Assembly (NCBI GenBank): GCA_017428105.1
Contig: JAFRRM010000015.1
Coordinates: 103,698-167,697 of the forward strand
Direction of reading: 5' to 3'
Length of the DNA: 64,000 nucleotides
Origin: Lachnospiraceae bacterium
GTDB lineage: Bacteria; Bacillota; Clostridia; Lachnospirales; Lachnospiraceae
Shown: positions 8,390 to 16,512 of the stretch, in pieces
Layout of the letters: every line of letters begins with the position of its first letter
Position numbering within the stretch: position 1 is the first letter of the stretch
The notes under the pieces: model-generated
Databases searched by the model: none
Told to the model about the DNA's origin: nothing
What the model saw: only the letters and a program-made list of their open reading frames with translations
Program-made: the position numbers and the translations under genes

Positions 8390-11300
8390 TTATGGATTGT
8401 TTTTGAACAGGCTGTCCAGAATGTCTTCCGCCTGTCGGATCTTGTCTTCCAGACCGGACAGATCCTGCTCGGGAACGGATTGTTTGACGTTGAGCTCAGG
8501 GAGTTCTTTCTCCGCAGCCGGTTCGGTCCTGATCTCAGGAATCATTTCTTCCGCGGCCGGCTCGGCCTTGATTTCAGGAATCACTTCTTCCGCAGCCGGT
8601 TCGGTCTTGATCTCAGGAATCACTTCTTCCGCAGCCGGCTCGGTCTTGACTTCAGAGATCTTTTCCTTAGAGGCCGGTCCTTCTTTGATCCCGGGAAGAT
8701 CCTCCGGATCCGCTGCTTTCTTCTCTGACTCGGGAAGCGTCTGCTCCGCTGCAGCATCCGCAGCTTCTGCCGCATCCGCCGCTTTTTCTTCCTGCGGCAG
8801 ACTCAGCAGTTTTTCATCTTCCTGCATTTCAGCCGGAGAGATCACGCGCGCGTGCGCTTCCCCGTTTTCGAAGATGACGGCGGAATTGCCTTCTTCCCGG
8901 AGCCGTTCTGCCTCGTCCAGACGATGCAGCGCGGCGATGCGGTCCTTGGCGTTCATCGGCGGCGCTTCTTCCGGAACGGCGGGCTCTGCATTCGTTTCGG
9001 CATTTTCCGGGATCTCCGGCAGGACGCTGCCATCCGGCAGGCCTTCTCCGGCCGCTTTCTTGCGGTTGGCTTTCAGGATCAGGGAAACGGCCAGCAGGAT
9101 CAGCAGGATGGCCAGGCCGGCCAGGGAGATCAGCATGCCGGGCTTCACGCCTTCGGGCATGTAGCTGATGGTGACCTCATGCTTGCCGGCTGTGACCGGG
9201 ACGCCGACAAAAGCGTCCGCCAGGGGCCGGATCTCCGCTTCCTGACCGTCCACCGTGGCTTTCCAGCCGTTGTCGATGGGGATGGAGTAGACCAGCAGGG
9301 AATCCTTTTCGGCTTCCACCGTGCCGGTGATCCGGGTCCTGAAGGTCTTGTCCGTGAACTCCGTGATGGTCAGCGGATGCTCGGTAATGCGGCCGTAATA
9401 TTCAATGAAGTTGTCGATGTTCAGACGGTGCATGGTGCCGCTGATGCTGGAGCCGGATTCGGAAGCGACGAGCTTCAGCACGTCGCCTTCCTCCACGTAG
9501 CCGAAATCGACCAGGTAGTTGCGGTTCAGGCTGTCCCAGACCTTGGATTTCTCACCGTTCACCGTGGCCGTCACTTTGCGGACGGAGCCGGTGACGTGGA
9601 CGTAATAGAAGCCGGCCTGGTCCGCCGTGTAGGTCATTTCCCCGCCGGAGGTGGAGGGCGTGACCTTGTCGAAGACGTTGGCGACGCCGACGGTCAGGTT
9701 CGCGTAGCTGTTCTGGCTCTTGACGGGATCGGACGTGGTGGGCTTCCACAGCATGGCCATGTCGTCCGGGATCAGATAGCCCAGCGGCAGCGTGTAAAGG
9801 TTATGGTACAGATAATGCGCGTTGCCCTTGCGGTCCGTGGCGGAGCTTACCAGCTCGTAGATGGGGCTGCGGGGCAGACGGGCGTCGGTCAGCGTGTATT
9901 CGACGCCCAGGAACGAATACATGAACGGCGTGGCGCCGGTGATGGCGTAGGCGTTGGTGTTCCCTTCCAGACCGACCTTGCAGTAGAAGTCCGAGATGGC
10001 CTTGTTGGTGGTGGAAGAGAAGATGGACGCGCTGTTGTAGCCGAAATACGCGCCGTCGTTCTTGGTGCGGATGCGCTGCCGCTCGATGCGGGTGAACGTC
10101 TTGCCTTCCTCCGCCTGCTGCACCAGTTCGTCGAAGCAGTCATTGAAGACCATGAAGTCGGAGCGCCTCACGTAGGAAACGCTGGTGACGGCCGTGTTCA
10201 GGCCCATTTCCACGATCAGGACGCAGAGGATCAGCGCCCAGGCCGTGCTTTTCTCCAGATATCCGGCCTTGTGCAGGTAGGCGAACAGCGTGTACAGCGC
10301 GATGAACGCGATGCTGGCGTAGCAGGCGTAGTACGGGATCTCGGCGGGATCCGTGATGACCTCGAGGATCAGGATCAGACCGATGGCGGCCCACATGATG
10401 CGGACCAGCGTTTCCTTGCGCACCTCTTCGCCCTTGCGGATGCCTTCAAAGCACATGGTCGTCAGCAGGAAGGTGTACAGGAAGGAGAAGCGGCAGGGCA
10501 GCGAGTTGGGATAATGGAAGCCGTGCCACATGAAGTCCAGCATGTTCATGTTGAAGCTGAGCAGCAGGAAGCCGAGCAGCACCGTGTTGGCGATCTTTTC
10601 CCGGAAACTGACCTTCTTGTTCATGTAATAGAGCGGGATCAGCAGGAAGACCAGCACGCCGGAATAAATGTTGGGCCAGTGGTCCAGTCCGATCTCGCAG
10701 TCCACCACGACAAGATGGCGGGAGAGCATCTCCACGACGGAGAAATAGTTGGTCAGCGTCCGGGGGAAGACCGAACCGGCCGAGGCCGTGCCCTTGAGCG
10801 CCATGGCGGCCGGCAGGACCATGATGGCGGCGATGGCGCCCGCCAGCAGCGAGAACAGGCCGAAATTCAGGATCTTTCGGAGCACCTGGCGGCCGGTGAA
10901 CGGCGACCAGGCGATCATGCGGTTGATGAAATAGAACACCAGGAACACGCAGAGCATGATGCTGATGTAATAGTTGCAGAGAATGGCCAGCGCCAGGGAA
11001 ATGCAGTACAGGAACGGCTTATCCTCCTTGACCAGCAGTTCCAGCCCGTAAAGGGCGATGACCGCCAGCCACAGCACGTCCAGCCACATGACGTTCCAGC
11101 TGTACGCCGCCAGATAGCCGCTCAGCGCGTAGCAGATGCCGCAGATGGTGATGCCGAAATGCCGGGTGTTGAACCGCTTGGACAGGTACCATGCCATGGC
11201 CCAGCCGCACAGACCGATCTTCAGCACGATCAGGAACGTGATGAACTCGATCATGTATTCCGTGGGCACGAGCACCGCCAGGAAGTGCAGGGGACCGCAG

Positions 11301-11560
11301 AGATAATACGCAAACAGCGCGGAATAATTGCTGCCCAGGCCGATGTCGAAGGCGTACAGCAGGCTCTTGCCTTCGCGGACCCGGTCCGCCATGTCCTCAA
11401 AAAAGGCGACGTACTGATGATACAGGTCCGTCCGCAGGAAGCAGTTGTCCCCGAAGGGCCAGATCTCCTTGCCCGCAAAGATCCCCAGCATGATCAGGAC
11501 GGGGATCGCAAAGGCCAGTATCAGAGGCAGTTTTTCCTGGAAACTCCGCTTAGTTTTCAT
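8390..11560 (-). CDS. YfhO family polytopic membrane protein with repeat-bearing cytoplasmic tail
   Basis: 1056 aa. The N-terminal half has about 11-12 membrane helices and starts with the family's typical FGDNCFLRTDLYHQYVAFFE and GLGSNYSALFAYYL. An extracytoplasmic region (roughly residues 460-800) ends in YSIPIDNGWKATVDGQEAEI, then a last helix GMLISLAGLAILLILLAVSL near residue 815. YfhO proteins are GT-C-like and take part in glycosylating lipoteichoic acid or other surface polymers with a partner polyprenyl-phosphate glycosyltransferase, which fits the upstream GT2 and GtrA genes. Unusually, about 230 residues of acidic tail follow, with four near-identical 13-residue repeats at residues 973-1024. 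Confidence 0.9.
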   Translation of the reverse strand: MKTKRSFQEKLPLILAFAIPVLIMLGIFAGKEIWPFGDNCFLRTDLYHQYVAFFEDMADRVREGKSLLYAFDIGLGSNYSALFAYYLCGPLHFLAVLVPTEYMIEFITFLIVLKIGLCGWAMAWYLSKRFNTRHFGITICGICYALSGYLAAYSWNVMWLDVLWLAVIALYGLELLVKEDKPFLYCISLALAILCNYYISIMLCVFLVFYFINRMIAWSPFTGRQVLRKILNFGLFSLLAGAIAAIMVLPAAMALKGTASAGSVFPRTLTNYFSVVEMLSRHLVVVDCEIGLDHWPNIYSGVLVFLLIPLYYMNKKVSFREKIANTVLLGFLLLSFNMNMLDFMWHGFHYPNSLPCRFSFLYTFLLTTMCFEGIRKGEEVRKETLVRIMWAAIGLILILEVITDPAEIPYYACYASIAFIALYTLFAYLHKAGYLEKSTAWALILCVLIVEMGLNTAVTSVSYVRRSDFMVFNDCFDELVQQAEEGKTFTRIERQRIRTKNDGAYFGYNSASIFSSTTNKAISDFYCKVGLEGNTNAYAITGATPFMYSFLGVEYTLTDARLPRSPIYELVSSATDRKGNAHYLYHNLYTLPLGYLIPDDMAMLWKPTTSDPVKSQNSYANLTVGVANVFDKVTPSTSGGEMTYTADQAGFYYVHVTGSVRKVTATVNGEKSKVWDSLNRNYLVDFGYVEEGDVLKLVASESGSSISGTMHRLNIDNFIEYYGRITEHPLTITEFTDKTFRTRITGTVEAEKDSLLVYSIPIDNGWKATVDGQEAEIRPLADAFVGVPVTAGKHEVTISYMPEGVKPGMLISLAGLAILLILLAVSLILKANRKKAAGEGLPDGSVLPEIPENAETNAEPAVPEEAPPMNAKDRIAALHRLDEAERLREEGNSAVIFENGEAHARVISPAEMQEDEKLLSLPQEEKAADAAEAADAAAEQTLPESEKKAADPEDLPGIKEGPASKEKISEVKTEPAAEEVIPEIKTEPAAEEVIPEIKAEPAAEEMIPEIRTEPAAEKELPELNVKQSVPEQDLSGLEDKIRQAEDILDSLFKNNP
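8489..8644 (-). repeat. Four tandem 39-bp coding repeats in the YfhO tail
   Basis: Units at 8606-8644, 8567-8605, 8528-8566 and 8489-8527 encode TEPAAEEVIPEIK, TEPAAEEVIPEIK, AEPAAEEMIPEIR and TEPAAEKELPELN. They decay toward the C-terminus, as expected of slippage or unequal recombination. Confidence 0.9.
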
Positions 11561-11996
11561 CGGGGTCCTCCTTTTCGTCCGTTTGGTTCTTCCGGTTCTT
11601 GAAGATGAACAGTTTGCTGAACACGTAGTTCAGGATCACCACGATCACGGCGGCGCACAGCTTCATCACCCGTTCGTTTCCTCCCAGCAGATCCACGCCG
11701 ATGAAGAGGATGGCCTGCTCGATGCCCAGGGTGATGAGCCGGCCGGCGGCGAAGCGCCCCATCTCCGGCAGCACCGTGCGCAGACGGTAGTCGCGGCTCT
11801 CAAACACGAAATGCTTATTGGTAAAGTATGCGAACAGCACGGCGGCGATCCAGGCGATCACGTTGGCGATCAGGTAATTGACCCGGAGCCGCAGCAGCCC
11901 GTCGTAGACTACGTAGTTGACCGCCGTGGTCAGCACGCCGAAGATCAGATAGGTGACCGTCTCCCGGTTCAGGAGCCGCTGCAGGACCTTCTTCAT
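11550..11996 (-). CDS. GtrA family membrane protein
   Basis: 148 aa with four predicted helices. The start FGVLTTAVNYVVYDGLLR and the block AWIAAVLFAYFTNKHFVFES are GtrA/DPMS-like hallmarks. GtrA proteins are thought to flip or help flip polyprenyl-phosphate-linked sugars. Its stop overlaps the YfhO start by 11 bp, and its own ATG overlaps the GT2 stop as ATGA, so the three genes are translationally coupled. Together they form a three-component surface glycosylation system. Confidence 0.9.
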   Translation of the reverse strand: MKKVLQRLLNRETVTYLIFGVLTTAVNYVVYDGLLRLRVNYLIANVIAWIAAVLFAYFTNKHFVFESRDYRLRTVLPEMGRFAAGRLITLGIEQAILFIGVDLLGGNERVMKLCAAVIVVILNYVFSKLFIFKNRKNQTDEKEDPDEN

Positions 11997-12964
11997 GCCT
12001 GCTCCTTCCTGCGGGGGTCGGGCGTGATCTCGGGGCTGGCCATGTCGCTTTCCTGCAGGATATAGACGGGACGGTCCTTCGCCTCCAGGTAGATGTGGGA
12101 AATGTATTCGCCCACGATGCCCAGGGAAAGCTGCAGCGTGCCGCCCAGGAAGAGCATCACGCACAGCAGGGAGGCGTAGCCGGGCACGTCCTTGCCCATG
12201 ATCAGCGTCTTGATCAGGGTGATCAGCAGATAGAGGGTGGCGCCGATGAACAGGAGGATGCCCGAATTCCGGATCAGCTTCAGCGGCTTCACGGTAAAGG
12301 ACGTGATGCCGTCGACGGCATATTTCAGCAGGCTGCGGAAGCTCCACTTGCTGGTCCCCATCGTGCGCTCCACGTTTTCATAGGGGATCCATACCGTATC
12401 GAACCCGACCCAGACGAAGATGCCCTTGGAGAAGCGCTCCACTTCGGACAGTTTCAGGATGGCGTCCACCATGGGGCGGCTCATCATGCGGAAATCCACC
12501 GCGTTCTGAGGCATTTTCACGTCCGAAAGAGAATTGCTGAAGCGGTAAAACAGGCCGGAGATGTGGCTCGTGAGGCTCTTTTCGCCTTTCCGGCTTTTGC
12601 GGCAGGCCGCCGCACAGTCGTGCCCGGCCTCGATCTCCCTGATCATTTCCGGGATCAGGGCGGGCGGATGCTGCAGGTCCGCGTCCATCACGATCACATA
12701 ATCCCCCGTGCTGTGCTTTAAGCCGGCGTACATGGCGGCTTCCTTGCCGAAATTGCGGGAGAAGGAAAGGTAATGGACCCGTTCGTGGTCCCGGCTCAGA
12801 CGGCGCAGGATCTCCAGCGTCCCGTCACGGGAACCGTCGTTGATGAAAATATAGTGAAAACAGTATCCCTCCACCGCGGAAAGGACGCGTTCGCTTTCTT
12901 GCAGAAAGCTGTCCAGGACCTCCGCTTCATTGTAGCAGGGAACGATGATGTCTACCGAATGCAT
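11993..12964 (-). CDS. GT2 polyprenyl-phosphate glycosyltransferase (GtrB/DPM1-like)
   Basis: 323 aa. The catalytic domain begins SVDIIVPCYNEAEVLDSFL, with INDGSRDGTLEIL and the DXD motif in VIVMDADLQHPPALIPEM, followed by FRMMSRPMVDAIL. Two C-terminal membrane helices (RNSGILLFIGATLYLLITLI and LLCVMLFLGGTLQLSLGIVG) anchor it. It should load a sugar from a nucleotide donor onto undecaprenyl phosphate for use by GtrA and YfhO. The start at 12964 was chosen because GGAG precedes it and the family start aligns; an in-frame ATG at 13032 would add 23 basic residues without similarity. Confidence 0.92.
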   Translation of the reverse strand: MHSVDIIVPCYNEAEVLDSFLQESERVLSAVEGYCFHYIFINDGSRDGTLEILRRLSRDHERVHYLSFSRNFGKEAAMYAGLKHSTGDYVIVMDADLQHPPALIPEMIREIEAGHDCAAACRKSRKGEKSLTSHISGLFYRFSNSLSDVKMPQNAVDFRMMSRPMVDAILKLSEVERFSKGIFVWVGFDTVWIPYENVERTMGTSKWSFRSLLKYAVDGITSFTVKPLKLIRNSGILLFIGATLYLLITLIKTLIMGKDVPGYASLLCVMLFLGGTLQLSLGIVGEYISHIYLEAKDRPVYILQESDMASPEITPDPRRKEQA

Positions 12965-13051
12965 AGATTGGGTGCTCCGTTTCGCCTGTTCCCGGCGGCG
13001 CGGCCGTCCGGAAACAATAAAAATCCGCATGAGCCGATGCTCATCTTTTTT

Positions 13052-13080
13052 ATTATAGGACAAAGGCGTTCAATTGTAAA
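13052..13080 (-). promoter_or_regulatory. Promoter for the GT2-GtrA-YfhO-YchF-DUF1292 operon
   Basis: Minus strand: TTTACA (13075-13080), 17-nt spacer, perfect TATAAT (13052-13057). The leader to the ATG at 12964 is about 80 nt and contains a 6-bp hairpin (ATGAGC/GCTCAT near 13030-13045). Confidence 0.7.
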
Positions 13081-13107
13081 CAGAAAACAGGGGATTTCAC
13101 AGAGAAA

Positions 13108-13383
13108 TCAGGGCGCGTCCGCATCGGACCCGCCGCCTTCCTCCGGCTCCTCGGGCCGTTCCTCCGGCGGTGCGAGCAGGGACTCCTGCCGCTTTTTGGC
13201 CGCTTTCAGGAACAGGATGAAGATGTAAAGCAGAATGGGGAGCGCGATGGTCATCCCCAGCGTGGCTTTGAAAATGACCTGCGCCTTTTCCCCGCCGCTG
13301 AGCGCGGAGATGAAGCAGACCACGTACAGGGAGAGCAGGATGACGATGACGGCGACGGCTCCGATCCGCTGGAATTTTTTCAT
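13108..13383 (-). CDS. Small two-helix membrane protein, function unknown
   Basis: 91 aa. Two hydrophobic helices (AVAVIVILLSLYVVCFISAL and TLGMTIALPILLYIFILFLK) are joined by a short loop SGGEKAQVIFKA; the tail is proline- and glutamate-rich (PPEERPEEPEEGGG). I recognise no family with certainty; similar small proteins occur in Clostridia. The start at 13383 has AGAGAAG upstream; an alternative ATG lies at 13401. It is transcribed divergently from gmk from a promoter that overlaps the gmk promoter, so its expression may oppose that of the gmk operon. Confidence 0.7.
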   Translation of the reverse strand: MKKFQRIGAVAVIVILLSLYVVCFISALSGGEKAQVIFKATLGMTIALPILLYIFILFLKAAKKRQESLLAPPEERPEEPEEGGGSDADAP

Positions 13384-13400
13384 GGGACTTCTCTCTTTCA

Positions 13401-13429
13401 TTGACGAAAGTTTTCAGATGGATTATAAT
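13401..13429 (+). promoter_or_regulatory. Promoter for the gmk operon
   Basis: TTGACG (13401-13406), 17-nt spacer, TATAAT (13424-13429). Predicted transcription start is near 13436, giving a 33-nt leader. Its -10 box overlaps the -10 box of the divergent promoter. Confidence 0.8.
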
Positions 13430-13450
13430 GAAAAAACACTGGATTGTCAA
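13422..13450 (-). promoter_or_regulatory. Consensus promoter for the small membrane protein gene
   Basis: Minus strand: perfect TTGACA (13445-13450), 17-nt spacer, perfect TATAAT (13422-13427). Predicted start near 13415 with a leader of about 32 nt to the ATG at 13383. Confidence 0.8.
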
Positions 13451-13468
13451 CGAAGGCGGGGAGACGCG

Positions 13469-14143
13469 ATGGCAAAAAAACGAACAAAAAAAGGCGCGCT
13501 GCTGGTGATCTCGGGATTTTCCGGCGTAGGGAAGGGGACGGTGATCCGTCACCTCATGAGCACGCATCCGGATTACGCCTTTTCGGTGTCGGCCACCACC
13601 CGGCCGCCCCGTCCGGGAGAAGTGCACGGGAAGGATTATTTCTTCGTGGACCGCGACACCTTCGAAAAGTGGGTGGAGGAGGATAAATTCCTGGAGTATG
13701 CCCGCTTCTTCGAAAAGGCGTACGGGACGCTGAAGGATCACGTGGAGGACCTCAGGAACCAGGGGAAGACCGTGATCCTGGACATCGAGGTGGAAGGCGC
13801 CCGCAACGTCATGAAGGCGTGCCCCGAAGCGGTCTCGGTGTACATCATCCCGCCCAGCGCCGCGGAACTTAAACGCCGCATCGAAGGCCGCGGGACGGAG
13901 ACGAAGGAGCAGATCCGCGCCCGGATGGAAAAAGCCTTAAGCGAGGCCGACATCGTCCCGGAATACCGCCATCTGGTGGTGAACGACGAAGCGGACGCCG
14001 CGGCCGAGGAGATCCACGGTCTGCTGAACCGCCGCAAAAAGACCCGCATGCCGCGGGAAGACGCGCTGGAACTGACGAAACAGATCCAGGCTGATCTGAG
14101 GAACTTCTTGCAAGAAGAAGAAAACTGTGATAAGATAAATTGA
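13469..14143 (+). CDS. gmk: Guanylate kinase
   Basis: 224 aa. Phosphorylates GMP to GDP. Walker A is SGFSGVGKGT (residues 15-24), followed by the GMP-binding block SATTRPPRPGEVHGKDYFFV, then EYARFFEKAYGT and VILDIEVEGARNVMK. The start at 13469 is preceded by GGGGAGA; an in-frame extension upstream would cross the promoter. Slightly longer than E. coli Gmk (207 aa) because of a basic N-terminus and a C-terminal tail. First gene of an operon with rpoZ, rimO and pgsA, an order common in Clostridia; the usual upstream yicC and remA genes are not here. Confidence 0.96.
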   Translation: MAKKRTKKGALLVISGFSGVGKGTVIRHLMSTHPDYAFSVSATTRPPRPGEVHGKDYFFVDRDTFEKWVEEDKFLEYARFFEKAYGTLKDHVEDLRNQGKTVILDIEVEGARNVMKACPEAVSVYIIPPSAAELKRRIEGRGTETKEQIRARMEKALSEADIVPEYRHLVVNDEADAAAEEIHGLLNRRKKTRMPREDALELTKQIQADLRNFLQEEENCDKIN

Positions 14144-14174
14144 TGCATTCTGATTATTCAAAGGAGTTTACGAT

Positions 14175-14642
14175 ATGCTGCATCCTTCTTATTCCGAACT
14201 GATGACCAAGGTCAATGAGGACGCCGGCCAGTCCCTGGTGCAGAGCCGCTACACCATCGTGATGAGCACCGCCAAGCGGGCCCGCCAGCTGGTGGACAAG
14301 GGCTACCACGCCCTGCCGGATCATTCCAGAAAGCCGCTTTCCATCGCGGTGGATGAGCTGTACGACGGAGACATCCGCATCCTGACCGAAGAAGAGGACG
14401 CGGAATACCGGGAGCGCTTCGCCTCCAAACTGGCGGAGGAAGCCGCCCGCCGCGCCGCCGAAGAAGCGGCCCGCCGCGCCGAGGAGGAAGCCCTGCGCCA
14501 GGCGGATCTGGAAGCCATGAAGCGCGAGAGCGACGAAGAGGATGACGACGAGGAAGACGAAGAATACGATGAGGACGCCGCCCTGACCGCCGCCGCCGAA
14601 GCTTTCTTCGCCGATGAAAAAGAGGACAGCGGAGAGGTCTGA
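14175..14642 (+). CDS. rpoZ: RNA polymerase omega subunit with long charged tail
   Basis: 155 aa, twice the usual length. Residues 1-70 carry the omega fold (SYSELMTKVNEDAGQSLVQS, YTIVMSTAKRARQL, KPLSIAVDELYDGDIRI). Residues 75-120 form an Ala/Arg/Glu-rich probable coiled coil (KLAEEAARRAAEEAARRAEE), and residues 124-140 are almost only Asp/Glu. Omega helps beta-prime folding and holoenzyme assembly. AAAGGAG lies before the ATG. Its TGA overlaps the rimO ATG by one base. Confidence 0.92.
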   Translation: MLHPSYSELMTKVNEDAGQSLVQSRYTIVMSTAKRARQLVDKGYHALPDHSRKPLSIAVDELYDGDIRILTEEEDAEYRERFASKLAEEAARRAAEEAARRAEEEALRQADLEAMKRESDEEDDDEEDEEYDEDAALTAAAEAFFADEKEDSGEV

Positions 14643-15973
14643 TGGCCGCCGTCTATTTTCTGTCCCTGGGATGCGACAAGAACCTGACGGACTCGGAAGC
14701 CATGCTCGGCCTGCTGCAGAAAGCAGGCCACCGCTTCACGGACGATCCGGCGGAGGCTGACGTCATCGTCGTCAACACCTGCTCCTTCATCGGGGACGCC
14801 AAGGAAGAAAGCATCCGGGCCATCCTGGACATGGCTTCCTATAAGGAGTCCGGCCGGTGCCGCGCGCTGATCGCGGCCGGCTGTCTGGCGGAACGCTACC
14901 AGGACCAGATCCTGCGGGAACTGCCGGAACTGGACGCCGTGCTGGGCACGGCGTCGTATCCGCATATCACGGAAGCCGTGGAAACGGTGCTGGCGGACAA
15001 AAACGCCGCGCCGTTCGCCTGCTTTGACGACAGAAACGCCCTGCCGCTCGTACGGGACCGGATCCTGACCACGGGCGGATATTACGCCTATCTGAAGATC
15101 GCCGAGGGCTGCGACAAATACTGCACCTACTGCGCGATCCCCTTCGTCCGGGGACGGTACCGCAGCATCCCGATGGAGGAGCTGGAGATCCAGGCGCGCG
15201 CGCTGGCGGAAAAAGGCGTGCGGGAACTGATCCTGGTGGCGCAGGAGACCACGCTGTACGGGACGGACCTGTACGGCCGGAAAGCGCTGCCGGACCTGCT
15301 GAAGAAACTGGAAGAGATCCCCGGCATCGTCTGGATCCGCCTACTGTACGGCTATCCCGAGGAACTGACGGAGGAGATGATCGAGACCATCGGCGCCTCC
15401 GGCAAGATCTGCCATTATCTGGACCTGCCCATCCAGCACGCCGCGGACACGGTGCTGGCGCGGATGGGACGGCGCACGAACCGGCGGGAGGTCACGGACC
15501 TGATCCGTCGCCTGCGCGAACGGATCCCGGACATCGCCCTGCGCACCACTCTGATCGCGGGCTTCCCCGGCGAAACGGAGGAGGAGCATCGGGAAAATCT
15601 GGATTTCATCCGGGAGATCGGCTTCGACCGCCTGGGCGTTTTCTGCTATTCCCGCGAAGAGGGCACGGCCGCGTACAAAATGCCCGGCCAGGTCCCCAAG
15701 CGCACGAAGGAGCGCCGCCGGAAGGAACTTATGCTGGCGCAGCAGGAGATCGCCTTTGAAAAGGCCCGCGCCATGAAGGGCCGCGTCCTGACCGTCATGA
15801 CGGAAGGATACCTGCCCGATGACGGCGTTTATGCGGGCCGCAGCTATATGGACGCGCCCGACGTGGACGGCCTGGTGTTCTTTGAGGACGACCGGGACCG
15901 GGACAGCGGGAGCTTTGCGGACGTCCGCATCACGGAAGCCCGGGGATATGACCTGGTGGGGGAGGTATTATGA
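14642..15973 (+). CDS. rimO: Ribosomal protein S12 methylthiotransferase
   Basis: 443 aa radical-SAM enzyme that adds a methylthio group to an aspartate of ribosomal protein S12. The N-terminal MTTase domain begins FLSLGCDKNLTDSEAMLGLL and has the cluster cysteines C10, VVNTCSFIGDAKEES and AAGCLAERY; the radical-SAM motif is EGCDKYCTYCAIPFVRGRYR around residues 157-176. A C-terminal TRAM domain is present. RimO is distinguished from MiaB by the CDKN and NTCSFI blocks. Overlaps rpoZ by one base and pgsA by ATGA. Confidence 0.96.
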   Translation: MAAVYFLSLGCDKNLTDSEAMLGLLQKAGHRFTDDPAEADVIVVNTCSFIGDAKEESIRAILDMASYKESGRCRALIAAGCLAERYQDQILRELPELDAVLGTASYPHITEAVETVLADKNAAPFACFDDRNALPLVRDRILTTGGYYAYLKIAEGCDKYCTYCAIPFVRGRYRSIPMEELEIQARALAEKGVRELILVAQETTLYGTDLYGRKALPDLLKKLEEIPGIVWIRLLYGYPEELTEEMIETIGASGKICHYLDLPIQHAADTVLARMGRRTNRREVTDLIRRLRERIPDIALRTTLIAGFPGETEEEHRENLDFIREIGFDRLGVFCYSREEGTAAYKMPGQVPKRTKERRRKELMLAQQEIAFEKARAMKGRVLTVMTEGYLPDDGVYAGRSYMDAPDVDGLVFFEDDRDRDSGSFADVRITEARGYDLVGEVL

Positions 15974-16512
15974 ATACGCCCAATAAACTGACGGTCTTTC
16001 GCATGGCGACGGTCCCGGTGATCGTCGCGGTCCTGTGCCTGGGACGGCCGGAGATCCTCTGGCTGCGCATCGCCGGCGTCCTGTTCGTGATCGCGTCGCT
16101 GACGGATCTGCTGGACGGCCATCTGGCCCGCAAGTACCATCAGATCACGAATTTCGGCAAGCTCATGGATCCGCTGGCGGACAAACTGCTGGTCTGTTCG
16201 GTGCTGATCTGCCTGACCGAATGGGGGCACGTGCCCGTGTGGGCCGTGATCCTGATCGTGGCCCGGGAGTTTGCCATCAGCGGCATCCGCCTGATCGCGG
16301 CCGAGAAGGGCGTCATCCTGGCGGCCAGCCGCATCGCGAAGATCAAAACGAACGCCCAGGTCTTCTGGGTGATCTGGATCATGGCGAGCCTGCCGGTCAG
16401 CTTCCGGGAGCCCGTCGCGCTGATCCTGATGGCGGCCTCCGTGATCCTGACCGTCGTCTCGCTGATCGATTACGTCGTCAAAAACAAGGATTTATTCAAG
16501 GACCTGAAATGA
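15970..16512 (+). CDS. pgsA: CDP-diacylglycerol-glycerol-3-phosphate 3-phosphatidyltransferase
   Basis: 180 aa membrane enzyme that makes phosphatidylglycerol phosphate, the first step to phosphatidylglycerol and cardiolipin. It carries the complete CDP-alcohol phosphatidyltransferase signature DG-x2-AR-x8-G-x3-D-x3-D in LLDGHLARKYHQ...FGKLMDPLADK. Starts with the typical NTPNKLTVFRMATVPVIV. Four-base ATGA overlaps link it to rimO before and to the next gene after, so translation is coupled. Confidence 0.96.
   Translation: MNTPNKLTVFRMATVPVIVAVLCLGRPEILWLRIAGVLFVIASLTDLLDGHLARKYHQITNFGKLMDPLADKLLVCSVLICLTEWGHVPVWAVILIVAREFAISGIRLIAAEKGVILAASRIAKIKTNAQVFWVIWIMASLPVSFREPVALILMAASVILTVVSLIDYVVKNKDLFKDLK

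Noticed and set aside
8489..8644. Tandem 39-bp repeats as a possible non-coding array
   Set aside because: They keep the reading frame of the YfhO gene and encode a 13-residue peptide repeat.
8852..11602. Long plus-strand open frame opposite the YfhO gene
   Set aside because: Antisense shadow with no motif, no ribosome-binding site and an Asp/Gln/His/Val-rich composition.
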